Assembly (NCBI GenBank): GCA_003427395.1 | Contig: BFEA01000282.1 | Location: 937,960-993,154, forward strand | From: Chara braunii | Lineage: Eukaryota; Streptophyta; Charophyceae; Charales; Characeae | DNA: 55,195 nucleotides | Reading direction: 5' to 3' | Shown: in pieces, positions 21,841 through 32,351 of the stretch | How the letters are laid out: every line of letters begins with the position of its first letter | How positions within the stretch are numbered: the first letter of the stretch is position 1 | Notes under the pieces: generated by a model | Database searches by the model: none | What the model was told of the DNA's origin: nothing | Seen by the model: the letters and a program-made list of their open reading frames with translations, nothing else | Translations under genes and position numbers: made by a program

Positions 21841-22668
21841 AGAGCGGAAAAATGGAATTAAAGTTCGCATCAACTCACCTTTTTTAGGAAAATAGTCACT
21901 GGGTCAAATAGAAAGTACAAGCCCAAGGGGGTGAAGAAGAACCCAGTGACAGTTCTAATTGAAAAAGATTATGACGGGGCAGTGGGAAAAAAAAGAGAAT
22001 TATTAAAGCATTAAGGGAGTCGGCGAAATTGAGGAATAGAGTCACCAGGGAAAGGTTTGACACGATGAAGATAGGTTCAGTCCAGTTCATCTTGCCTAAA
22101 AAGAAAAAATATATCTTTGAAGTGTGTCAAGAGTTCTCTGGCGCATTGTCTTTTAATGATGAAGAGAGAGGGCGGTTGGATGTGGGTATGATTAAGATGG
22201 CAAAAATCTGGATAACTGATGATATCCCATGGAATGACAGACCGACCAAGTAAGAGCGGAACAATGGAATTAAAGTTTGCATCAACTCACCTTTTTTTAG
22301 CAAAATAGTCACTGGGTCAAAGAAAAAGTACAAGCCCAAGGGGGTGAAGAAGAACCTAGTGGCAGTTCTAATTGAAAAATATTATGACGGGGCACTGAAA
22401 CAAGAAATGAAAATTAGTAAAGCATTAAGGAAGTCGGCGAAATTGGGGAATAGAGTCACCAGGAAAAGGTTTGACACGATGAAGATAGGTTCAGTCCAAT
22501 TCATCTTTGCCTAAAGAGAAAAAATATATCTTCAAAGTGTGTCAAAAGTTCTCTTGCGCGTTCTCTTTTAACGATGAAGAGAGAGGGCGCTTGGATGTGG
22601 ATATGATTAAGATGACAAAGATATGGATAGTTGATCATATCCCATGGAATGATAGACAAACCAAATAT
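21841..22668 (+). repeat. 412-bp direct tandem duplication in element D
   Basis: AGAGCGGAA and the following ~410 bases start at 21841 and again at 22253. Both units contain the GTCACTGGGTCAAA, AAGTACAAGCCCAAGGGGGT, TTTGACACGATGAAG and ATCCCATGGAATGA phrases. The copies differ at many positions, so the duplication is old. It repeats the segment just before RT. Confidence 0.85.
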
Positions 22669-23367
22669 GCCTTGAAAGAAGAGGAAAAAGTGGTAAAGCA
22701 TCTTGATAAGAAAATTGTCTCTAATGTTGCTGAACCTGCTGATGGACCATATGCTAACCACTGGTTTTGTTTCTGGAAACCAGAGGGTGGACTGAGATGG
22801 ATAAAGAATCTTCAAAAACTCAACTCAGTAACGGTACGTGACGCAGATAGCCTCCCTAATGTTGATCTCCTTTCTGAATTTTTTGTTGTGCGATGAATTT
22901 ATTTTTTAATTGATTTGTATTATGACTATGATCAGTTTTCCATTGATCCTACTAGCCGACCAATGACTACCATGCACACGCCAAGGGGCCTCGTTTAAAT
23001 GTGCGTGGTACCTCAAGGTTGAACCAATGATGTGGCAGTGGTTCAAAGGGATATGATCCAAGCCATGCAGGGCATCTCACCCGAGATAATCAGTCCTTAC
23101 ATTGATGATAACCCTTTGAAAAGGCCGTTAGTAAGAGACGAGACATTGGTCGCCGATGGAGTCATAAAATTTGTCTAGGAGCATTCTGAAGGAGTAAAGA
23201 TGGTCCTAGAGAGACTCCAGAAATATAACCTGACTGGCAGTGTACTAAAATCCCTTCTCTTTCAAGTTGAGGTAACTATCTTGGGCTTTAGATGTTTCTC
23301 GAAGGGTAGGAGCTCTGACCCCAAAAAAATAGATAAAATTTTGAACCGGCCTCTGCCATTCAAATGA
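22507..23367 (+). pseudogene. Element D reverse transcriptase
   Basis: The open part (22507-22896) includes ANHWFCFWKPEGGLRWIKNL and VRDADSLPNVDLL. Beyond a stop, YDYDQFSIDPTSRPMTTMH, an octet of broken fragments and PYIDDNPLKRP (about 23099-23130) follow, then LERLQKYNLTGSV and ILGFRCFSKGR. The YIDD catalytic pair is present. Several stops interrupt the region. Confidence 0.7.
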
Positions 23368-24108
23368 GTGACAGACGTCAGGAGTTTCTTAGGTGTCTGT
23401 GGGTTCTGGAGGATTTTCATACCTCATTTTGCTACCCTTGCAAAGCCTCTAAGAGAAATGGTGAGACAAGGGGCTGACTTATCTTGGACTGAGAAAAAAC
23501 AGACTGCTACAGAAACTTTACAAGAAAAATTAAAAGATGGGGGAGTAGTGTTGGGAGTGCCTTTCTATGATGAAGAGGAGGAAAACCCCTTCATCATTAG
23601 GGCAGATGGAGGACTAGTGACCCTTGGTGGTGTACTCATTCAAAAAAATGGGAATGGGAAAGAGAGACACCTAAGATTTAAGAGTACAAATCTAAACTCT
23701 ACAGAAAGAGGCTACACCCAGTTAAAAAAAAAACTACTAGCAATCATCCATTGCCTCAGGTGCTTCAGGCACTATGTATTTGGAAGAAGATTCATCTTGA
23801 GGACTGATGCATCTCCTGTGATAGGTGCTATTAAAAAGCATCAACCAATAGAGCCAACAGTAAGTAGGTGGATTGCCTTCATTTGGACTTTAAATTTTAA
23901 ATTGGAAAAAAATCCCATTGAGAAAAATCGGGCAGACGACCTAAGCAAAATTGAATGGAGAAAAGAAAAAAATGAGAATGTTGATGGGTCAATCGAAGAA
24001 TCTGCCTATGTTGATAACTTTTTAAATGAGGAAGACGACGAAGACTGTAAGGCTCCAAGCTCTTACAAGTGGAGCTTATGGCCTGAAGAGAGAGACAGTT
24101 GGGGATAA
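23368..24108 (+). CDS. Element D RT connection and RNase H
   Basis: A 246-codon frame starts VTDVRSFLGVCGFWRIFIP just after RT. RNase H motifs are IIRADGG (D), YTQLKKKLLAII (where related Ty3 enzymes usually have an acidic residue before the LLA), LRTDASPVIGAI (D) and NRADDLSK (D). The Lys-rich stretch probably removes the catalytic Glu. The C-terminal part is acidic (NEEDDEDC) and continues to integrase after a stop. Confidence 0.75.
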   Translation: MTDVRSFLGVCGFWRIFIPHFATLAKPLREMVRQGADLSWTEKKQTATETLQEKLKDGGVVLGVPFYDEEEENPFIIRADGGLVTLGGVLIQKNGNGKERHLRFKSTNLNSTERGYTQLKKKLLAIIHCLRCFRHYVFGRRFILRTDASPVIGAIKKHQPIEPTVSRWIAFIWTLNFKLEKNPIEKNRADDLSKIEWRKEKNENVDGSIEESAYVDNFLNEEDDEDCKAPSSYKWSLWPEERDSWG

Positions 24109-24198
24109 ATTCTTGATGCTTATGTTTATGAATTAATTCTTGAAAAAAAAAAAGAGGAAGAACAAAATGATTGGTAGACTAGGGTCAACATAGCGGTT

Positions 24199-25580
24199 GT
24201 GGTTGCTGATGAACTGGGAGAGAGTTTTGGTTCAAAGAGTGAGGAAAATTGTGAGAAGAAAGAGGGAGACATATTATTTATCTTTGAAGAATATGATGAA
24301 AATTATCAAGAGATTGGGAAAAAGATGGAAAGAGAACGAATAAAGGAGTATTATTGCAAAAACTTAGGGAAGAAGTTTAAATTAAAGAGAGGTCACCTCT
24401 TTGTGGATGGCAAAGGAGGCTTACCTCCACTAAGAGTTGTCTGTGGGAAAGAAAGACAACTAGAAATAATTGTTGCCCTACACGAAGATGTTGCTGGTGG
24501 TCATAGAGTTGCTTAAGCAACCTACTCTAAGACAATCAAACTCTACTTTTGGCCTGGCAAGAGAGACATGATTTACAAATTTTATAAGTTTTGTGTATTA
24601 TGTCAGAAGAGGTCGACTACGAGGATGATTGAGCCTTCGTTTCCTACTATCCTGGTAGAACCAGGGAGCGGAGTCCACTTGGACCTTATTACCATGCCTT
24701 TGGGCAAGGGTGGGATGAGATACATACTGAACATGAGAGAGAATTTTTGAGGATATGTTGAGGCAAAGACTATGAAAAGGAAGACAGCCGAGCAAGTGCT
24801 TGACTGGATAGAGGAAGTCTATCTCAGGTACCCTTTTATCAGAGAGTTTGTCTCAGACAGAGGATCTGAATTTAGAAATGAGATTGTAAAAAAAAACACA
24901 CGGAGACTAGGTGTTAGAATTCGGTATGTAACCACCTATCATCCTCAAGCAAACGCACCGTTTGAGAGAGGTCACAAAACTTTGAAAGATTTATTGGCTT
25001 AACTGGTGTGAATGAGACCTTAATAATTGGCCAAAAGTATTGAGAGTTGCAGTTTATGCTGACAACATCACTGTTAAGAGAACCACTGGTTATGCTTCAT
25101 TCACTCTGTGGTATGGTCGGTATGCTACTCTGCCTATTGAAAGTATAATCAAGACATGGTCGAGCCAAGGGAGTGATAAAGAGTACTCAATTTTAGAACT
25201 TCTTCAGATCAGAATGAGACATATATCAGAAGTTGACCAGACAGTAATGAATGTTGCAGAGAGAATGACAACCAGTAGATTGCCGGATCAAAAGAGATGA
25301 AACAAGAAGAGATATATAAAAAAAGAGAAACCGAAAGTTGGTGACATTGTTCTCTTATTCGATAATTCTCTTGAGACGCAGTGGACCAAATGGGTTGAGC
25401 CAAGATGGCTTGGTCCCTACAGAATTACAGGTGAAGCAGAGGGCAAGGTCTATGGGATATCAGAGATGGATGGTTCAGGAGTTCATGACATGGTACCAGT
25501 ATCAAGAGTTCGTAAGTTCATCTTCAGAGACCCTGACTTGGTCCCTACAATGACTTCAAAGAAAGGAAAGAAGAATTAGC
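24199..25580 (+). pseudogene. Element D integrase with GPY/F module, interrupted by stops
   Basis: A zinc-binding region is followed across a stop (HEDVAGGHRVA, then IYKFYKFCVLCQKRS: H-H-C-C pattern). The core has GVHLDLITMPL (D), REFVSDRGSEFRNE (D) and YHPQANAPFERGHKTL (E). The C-terminus reads VGDIVLLFDNS and WLGPYRI near 25405-25425, the GPY/F signature. The frame is broken at about 24514, 24750 and 25000 and between 25300 and 25340. No chromodomain is visible after it. Confidence 0.7.
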
Positions 25581-27660
25581 CATCCAGTAAGAGAGCTGCT
25601 TCAGAGAATTGAGAAAAATATAGTGAGATGGAAAGGTACAACAAAGACAAGACCTTCAACAAATTTTGATCATTCTTGCATAGTCAGTTCAGTAAGTCAA
25701 TTTTCAGCATGTCGGATTTTGTCACAAAGGACTTGGGAGAGACTTTTCAGATGATCTGCATTCGTTTCTGCATCTGAACTCATTTTATTATTTTCTATAA
25801 GCGATGGAATCAATGAGATCAAAGCGCCATGAATGTTGAGCCGCAGTCGATCCATGAGCATCAGATCTCTGAGTGGGGAGTAACTGTAAAGTGCAGTTGC
25901 AGTGATATTAAGTTCAGAGAACTCGTGGTTGTGGTACATCAAAAAAGTAATCAATTTTGATCTCGTGAAGAAGAGAGAATCTGACGAGCATAAAAGAAGT
26001 TCAGCTCTACCCGACTAGAGAGTTGTAAGTGGAGGAATTCGTGTCTTCCGACTAAGTTGCCTGACCAAGAGAGTTATTAAGAAGATAGGCATAAAGAAGT
26101 TCAACCTTGCTTGACCAAAGAGTTGTCAGCATGGGGACTTCGTATTTCTTGACTAAGTTGCCTATCTTCTGTCTGAGATGAGGGAAGGGACCTCTCTGGG
26201 GCCAGTATCTCTATGCTCCCTTGAGACTGATGGGAGGTCTTTTGGAAGTACTTCCGAATGAGGGAAGGGACCTCTCTGGGATCAACACTCTGCATCTTCT
26301 AAGGCTGAAGTGAGGTCTCAAAGAGGTGCATTGTCGATTGTTATTTGTTGCTGTTTAGTACCTCTTGAGACTGAAGGGACGTCTCTTGAGAAATGTCTGT
26401 TCTGTTATTTGGGGCGTGGTTTGTTTGACTGTGGGTTGAGATGTTTGTTTGACTGTTTGTACCTGGTATTTTCTTCTCAAACCTAAAGATGCATTGATTG
26501 TCGGGGCCAGCCAGAGCCTTAGCGCAGTAGGTTGCAATCTGGTGGGGTCAGCAGGTCCCCGACGAGAGTGTCGAATTCTGTAGTTGGTTGAGGCCAAGAC
26601 TCCGGGAGTCTGGCCTGTGAGGTCAAAAGGGGTCAGCCGGAACCCTACCGCAGTTAGAGGATGCAATCCAGTGAGGTTCGCCAGAGCCTGGAACCGTGGT
26701 TAGACCGGGTCTCACGTTCAAAAAACTAGGCGGGGCAGCCAGCGCCCTAGGCTAGAAACTGGTGGGTGAGCCGGTCCCCGACCCCAGTGGTGAGATCCGG
26801 ATACGGGACAGTTCGACTGACGGAAGGTCTATTGTCATAGGGTCACCAGACCCGCTATAGTTTGGGTGTCCTGGCGAGAGTGCCAAAGAGTCACCATACT
26901 CGAGTAGTGGGTATGGTGGTCCTGACCTGGAGGCAGGTTAAAGGGGCCTTCAAGACAAATGGTATGATTGGTCTTGGCCAGAGGCGGGGCGAATGAGGTA
27001 TGTCAGACTAACGGGAGGTCTGTCATTCCTGGCCAGTGGCGGGCCAAAACCAAAGCAATCAATAACTATCGTGTGTGAAGAAGTGTTTATATTATTTATT
27101 ATTTTATCATTTCATTATGGGGTTTTATATTTATTTATTTTATTTAACTATTGTTGGATGACTGCTTGTCAGGGAGTCTGTATGTTGGGATTGTGGAACT
27201 TACTGTTTTGCAGGATCATGCAGATGTTTCAAGAGCGTCAAGGTCGGAGAAAAGTAAAGGGGTTCGGTATCCCCTTGTCTGAGAAAGTGAGGATGTACCT
27301 TGTTCAGACTAGAGGAAAAAAACGAGGTTTGGTATCCCCCGAGTTGCTTGAGAAGTTGAGAAGACATCTCACTTAGGCCATAGAACAAGAAAAGGGTTTG
27401 GTATACTCTATCCCCTGATTGGTAGGTAGAATGAGTGCCCTCAAATGTTAATATCATTTGGACAATATCGTGGACATCACTACCAACTAGTACCAAGACA
27501 AGGAACAAGGTAGTTTGCTTTTTGAAAAAGTTCAGTGGCAAGTCAAATGAGCAACTGATAAGTAATCCTTCTTAATTTTTGTTTGGTGGCCGACAGAGCG
27601 GCCTGCTTCGCAAGACACCTGCATCCTCGGCCTCAAGGTATCCAAACTCTTAAGCCAGGG
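25581..27660. other. Region downstream of element D; no supported gene
   Basis: This stretch has tandem repeats (25991-26290), then a GC-richer block (26500-27060) with recurring GGGGTCAGC, AGGTCCCC and CTGGCC phrases, and a block at 27240-27420 in which GGTATCCCC or GGTATACTC recurs. One or more parts may be the 3' LTR of D, but no matching 5' LTR was found. Confidence 0.3.
25991..26285. repeat. Imperfect tandem repeats (~102-bp and 80-bp periods)
   Basis: AAGAAGTTCA, GAGAGTTGT/AGAGTTGTCA and GACTAAGTTGCCT recur about 102 bases apart (25994 and 26095). Next to them, ATGAGGGAAGGGACCTCTCT occurs at 26178 and 26258. Confidence 0.65.
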
Positions 27661-27665
27661 ACGTT

Positions 27666-27869
27666 GTGGGATGGACTGGAAAGTCAAGAAAAGAAAGAGA
27701 CTTAGAAGCTCAAGAAAAGGATATCGTGCTTATGCAAGAGATAAAAGATGACCATGAACTCTATCTGAAGCAGAGAAAGAGGGAAGAAAATGCAGCAGAG
27801 GGAGCAACTATTGAGTGGGATAAGAGGAGGAGCTATGCATGGTGTAGGAGGTGGCGCTGCGGGTACTAA
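27666..27869 (+). CDS. Small charged ORF of unknown nature
   Basis: The 67-codon frame is rich in Lys/Glu (KERDLEAQEKDIVLMQEIKD, LYLKQRKREEN) and would form a helix. No family is recognised and no initiation context stands out. It could be a fragment of a gag-like coiled coil. Confidence 0.2.
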   Translation: MGWTGKSRKERDLEAQEKDIVLMQEIKDDHELYLKQRKREENAAEGATIEWDKRRSYAWCRRWRCGY

Positions 27870-27938
27870 GGCTTTGCTTGCCACCGTAGTGGTGGGAGCC
27901 CTGGGTGAGTAAGGGGGAGAAGAGGTGCTGGGTGCGCC

Positions 27939-28313
27939 TTAGCGCGCCTCAAATTTCTTTCGAAAATACTCCATCCTTGTAGGGGATGGAGTTCTCTCAT
28001 ACCAACCTATGAAGGGCTGGTGCTGATATGGCCTCACATGAGAGCCATATCCCCGCACTTCCTCCTCCTCCTCCTCTGAACTGAACTCGCGTCGTGAGCG
28101 AACTGGCGGCTCTTCGAGCGCCTTTCTCCCTCTACCACCTTTTCCTCTTCCCTGTCCCCGACGTGCCTTAGGCATGGCGTAAGGCGAGATTATGGCTCGG
28201 AGAGAAGTGAAAAGAGAAGGGGGCGTAGCAAAGGAGTTGGAGAGGAGAACACCTTGAGAGTAAAGAGGACTGCACTGTTGAAGAAGAAGGAGGGGGGCGA
28301 CAGTGTGAACCAC
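27939..28313 (-). CDS. Small basic/acidic ORF, unknown function
   Basis: This 124-codon frame has an internal ATG at about 28175 that begins MPKARRGQGRGKGGRGRK, followed by RSRREFSSEEEEEEVRGYG and ending FIGWYERTPSPTRMEYFRKK. The order, RG-rich tract then acidic tract then aromatic tail, is consistent but matches no family I can name. It may be a gag fragment or a host small protein. Confidence 0.3.
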   Translation of the reverse strand: MVHTVAPLLLLQQCSPLYSQGVLLSNSFATPPSLFTSLRAIISPYAMPKARRGQGRGKGGRGRKALEEPPVRSRREFSSEEEEEEVRGYGSHVRPYQHQPFIGWYERTPSPTRMEYFRKKFEAR

Positions 28314-29212
28314 ACAAAATACTACTACGCGATGGGGAAGGAAGATGCTCTGCAGAAGTTAGAAGAAGAAAACGCGTGCGGTGCGGTGAGCATGTGTTGG
28401 CCGTCAGCGCAGAATAACGGTGGGACTCGCCACAAATGACGGCGCGGATGACTGAATGAATGAACTATCATTCTTTGCTGTTTTATACTAAATTACCTAT
28501 TTCATTTGGCCCAGCGGGGATGCTGGGCGGGGGTTTGGTATTATGTCGGAGGGCGCGGTGTCCCTCCCCTCCTCTGTGTGCCAGGCTCCTGCTCACTGTC
28601 AGCGCCTAGCTCAGACGCCCGTGGCTCGTCGCGCTATTCCCGAACCTCCGCGGCTCACTAGGTGTACCCAGGTTGTGCGCTGCTACGGACCGGTCCAGTT
28701 GGCGTCCATTTTAGCAGAAGGTTGAGGGTGCTCCACTGGACCTTCCGTTGGCCCACGCAGGCTCGGCGCCCTACTGTATAGCAGAGCACTACCGGCCTGT
28801 GGCCGTGGTAGCTGCTAGGCTCACCCAGGGACGTGAAGTCGGAGAAAGCGGCTCTGTGTTTTCTACTATACGTCGGACGCCGCTTTAGTCAAGTTTTGGG
28901 TTAGATGCACAAGGATGTTGTCGCTGTCAAGTGAAAGGGGACTAGGTAACGAGGGAGAAAAGGGGAAATTATGTGTCAGATCCTCTTGTTGATCTGGATC
29001 TCCGCTCTAGCCTGAGAAGATCTAGAGTTTTCAGGACGCAACGGCGTTATAGATTTCTCCCTATTACTATTTTTGTTACTATTATTATGATGATTGTTAT
29101 TATTATCATTATTATTATTATTACTTTCTTCAGGTCTTTTCGGCCTGTGATTTCGCGGGAAAGGCCAACGGGTCAAATTTCGAGCTAAGTTGTAGGTTGC
29201 AGCCTGGACTGG
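28314..29212. other. Unassigned sequence left of repeat R copy 2
   Basis: GC-rich at 28500-28870, then a TTATTATTATT-rich stretch at about 29060-29130. No gene supported. The left edge of R copy 2 follows immediately. Confidence 0.35.
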
Positions 29213-31708
29213 CCTAACACTTCTTTTATCACTGTGTTCGACCTGTCCGACAGTGCGCCGCGCGGTGGGACCCCAAAAGAGGGGCCACCCGCGACCGCTT
29301 TGGTAGGAGGCTTATCACCCCCCCACAGAAGGTCATAAGCCCCCTCCTTGCCATCGGTCGCGGGTACCCGTTAAGGAGTAGGCTAACAACATACTTTGAA
29401 GGGAGGGAAGCGTCTGTCGATATTTCGTTATGGGACCGCCACGTTGACCTGCGGTCACTTCACACGGAGGCTGGCGCTATGACCATTGATGTCCTGCCTC
29501 TTGCTTTCTGTTTTCTTTGATTTATCATATTTTATTAATTTGTGAATTACAAAGTGTTGAAAGACAAGATTCTGAAAGTTAATCTGAATCCCTCGTTTAG
29601 AGCGGAGGGATGGCGGTACGTAGCGACCCTATAAGAGGACTAGCTTTGGCTACTTGGGCATAGGCAACTCTATTGCGTTGAGCACGAGAGCGACGAAGCG
29701 GGCGCGCAGGTTTATATGTGTGCGCGTGCTCCGGGTCTGCACTCCTCCGCCTGGTATCGCACGGCTTGTCCGAAAAGGGCCCGACCATTGTGCGCAGCAA
29801 CGGGTTGCATGACTATAGGCCAAAGTACCTCCAGTTCCGCAGGAGATGGGAGCGGATGTCCAGAGACGGGCCTGTGGTGACGACCGTCCTGGACTACAAC
29901 CGTTGTAATCAGGAGACCAGGCTGAAAATAAACGTGGAACCGGGAAAGAAGAGGAGATGAGAGCAGACCAGGGCCTGCAGTTGGCTATCACGGAAGCCAA
30001 GGACCGGGCCGAGAGGAGGTGCAGACGAGACGGGGTCACAGGCGAAATCAAGGTGACCGTTCCTTACCTGCAGGGAGAAGCCGCGACGAACACTGCAAAG
30101 AGGGAACCGCGACACCTAAACCGCGACACAGAGGCAGTCTTGGCATGGACTGGACTAGTGGCGACTGGACCACCCGCCGACTGGGTTAGTGGAAGATGGC
30201 CCGAAGGCCAGCTCACAACGATGGAGGGACCAACGCCACTAGGTATAGGGACATGAGGGTCAACGCGCGAGTGAGAGAGAGAGAGAGACAGACGACACGA
30301 TCGAGGAAAGTGAGAACGTCACGCACCAGGTAATATGAGCGGGGTCAAGCCCATGTTCTGTCGTTTGTAATGGGTACCAACAATCTGGCACAAGTGTGAG
30401 ATGGGCGCTTTAAAAGAGGAGGCGAAAGGAGAGCATGCGCGCACTCTGGACAGCTAGCTCACAACGTGTGCAGAGAGATGTTAGCCATCACGGGTGAGGA
30501 GAAGAGATCTCTAAGAGGCAATAGCACAGGAGGAGGGGGGCGGTTGCCAGGGAGAGTCTACATAATTGAGAGTGACGGGGAGAGAGAGGATGCGTCAAAA
30601 CGGAGCTGGCGTCAATGGCTCCCTCGCCTTAGTCTGCCTTGTTTAAGTCCGACGGTTAAAATTTATGTCGTGGCGGAGTGAGAGAAATTATGGGGATGAG
30701 CGGACAAGAACTGTTGATGTGCGCTTGGAGAGACGATTATACTTTTGAGGCTTGAGGTGAGCCAACTCTTGCGAAGGAATCGAAATTGACCAGCACTAAT
30801 AGAGAAACCGAGGTTATTGAGTGGTTGCAGGTAGCGGACTGTCATGCGTGAAAGAAGGGAGTGGGGAGTCAATGAGCGCCAAGGGCTTAGAGAGGGTTCG
30901 CCTACCTTGCGTGGTTGACGTCATCCGGCTGGGGCATACGCTTCTTGCCAAATGCGAACTTGTATCTCACCCATGCAGTGAGAGGACGTGCATCCGCAAT
31001 ACTAAGTTCTTGAGGTGACAGATGAGGAAACAAAGAGGACGATGCACCTTTGCATTGCTTACTGGCATGATTTTCGAGGAGAGCTACGCGAAGCACTTAT
31101 CAGTTGGTTAGTGTAAGTTGCTGCACTACAAAAGGGGTAAGGCGCATATGCTCGTGTGTCAGTTGCAGATGATGACGAGTGGCTCGCAGGAGAGAGACTG
31201 ACAGGAGACATATGCACTCTTGACTGCAGTGAGTGTAATTCCGTTTGCATGCCGAATCGACTTTGGATTGGTAGAGGTGACTCGGTACTCACTTCTGGGT
31301 CCCTCGTGCATAATTTGATTCATCTTCTATAGTTGAGCGACGACTGGCAGAGAAGAAGCACTGATTGGAATTTGGCCTCCGTCTGTCTTTGAGTGACAGT
31401 CGTGGGATGTGTGTCTGAGATTGATGTCATCCGTCTGCAGGGTGGGCTCGTGCAAGCATGAGCATCATCCCAACAGCGTTAAGGGGGGGGGGAGGCAGTA
31501 ATCGACGGTGGGAAGAAGGGCAGATACTCAGTGCAGGCGCAGGTCTAAGCCAGGTTTGGCACGATAGTCTTACGTGACGGTCGTTGCCCAGGCTCTACAA
31601 CGTTGACATGAGATTTAGTGGGATTGAGCCCTTGCTGATCATGCACAAGTTATTAATGGCCTTGGCTGTGTGAGGCTGTCCATCGTGTCGTAACTTGGCT
31701 ATGTGAGG
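29213..31708 (+). repeat. Repeat R copy 2, left part
   Basis: It corresponds to 1501-4377. Compared with copy 1 it lacks the ~350 bases at 2921-3268: the text joins GAGGATGCG directly to TCAAAACGGAGCTGG at about 30594. It ends in CTATGTGAGG, immediately followed by the RT of gypsy A. Its right part lies at 46335. Confidence 0.85.
29718..30256 (+). pseudogene. R-copy-2 counterpart of the ORF at 2016-2534
   Basis: It starts MCACSGSALLRLVSHGLSEK and ends at a stop at 29960. A second frame from 29957 carries MRADQGLQLAITEAKDRAER and VPYLQGEAATNTAKRE. The first and second parts were one frame in copy 1. Unknown product. Confidence 0.35.
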
Positions 31709-32340
31709 ACCTGCAAAACCTCCTCAAGGTGCTTGACGTGGTCTTCCATGGACTTGCTGAAAATCAGGATGTCATCGAGGTAAACAACAACAAACTTGTT
31801 AAGCTGATGACGGAGAACCTTGTCCATGAGGCACTGAAATGTGGTTGGTGCATTCGTAAGACCGAAGGGCATAACGATGAATTCGTACAACCCATCGCGT
31901 GTTTTGAATGCAGTTTTGTGCTGGTCACTCGGATCAACTTCAATCTGGTGGTAGCCAGACTTGAGGTCGATCTTGGAGAAGACCTTGCACCCACCTGCTG
32001 CATCTAGCAGATCATTTATGCGAGGCAAAGGATAAACATTCTTTCTAGTGATCCGATTCAGGCCACGATAGTCAATACACATTTGGAGTTTGCCTCCTTT
32101 CCTTGGTACAAACATACAGGTGCACCGAACTCAAACTCACTGGGCCTAATCCATCCACGATCGATCATGTCATCAATTTGTCTTCTCAACTCCTCCAACT
32201 CGCCTTGTCCCATACGGTAGACACAACCCTTTGGAGGAACACTCCCTTTTATTATCTCGATCTTGTGTTTGACCGGACGCTCGGGAACTTCGCGAGGTTC
32301 GGCTAGAACTTTAGGGAATCGATCTAATAGACGGCGAATG
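31709..32340 (-). CDS. Gypsy A reverse transcriptase, truncated
   Basis: From about 32340 the sequence reads RRLLDRFPKVLAEPREVPER, RGWIRPSEFEFGAPV, then the open frame at 32115: [35 protein letters not shown] (motif A intact), [28 protein letters not shown] (motif C intact) and HVKHLEEVLQVL. The next bases belong to repeat R and add a stop. RT thumb, RNase H and integrase are lost. One small frame change near 32115 separates the two parts. Confidence 0.85.
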
Positions 32341-32351
32341 TTTGTTGGGAC

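Larger units (their letters stand above)
18868..25580 (+). mobile_element. Element D: decayed Ty3-like retroelement of a YIDDxPxK lineage
   Basis: Gag with zinc knuckle, protease, RT, RNase H, integrase and a GPY/F module follow each other on the plus strand. The sequence is strongly purine-rich (AGA/GAA/AAG), unlike the GC-richer minus-strand elements. RT reads SRPMTTMHTPRGL and later PYIDDNPLKRP; I associate that arrangement with Ty3-like elements known from fungi rather than with plant chromoviruses. No chromodomain is seen. LTRs were not identified, so the limits given are those of the coding remnants. Confidence 0.7.
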
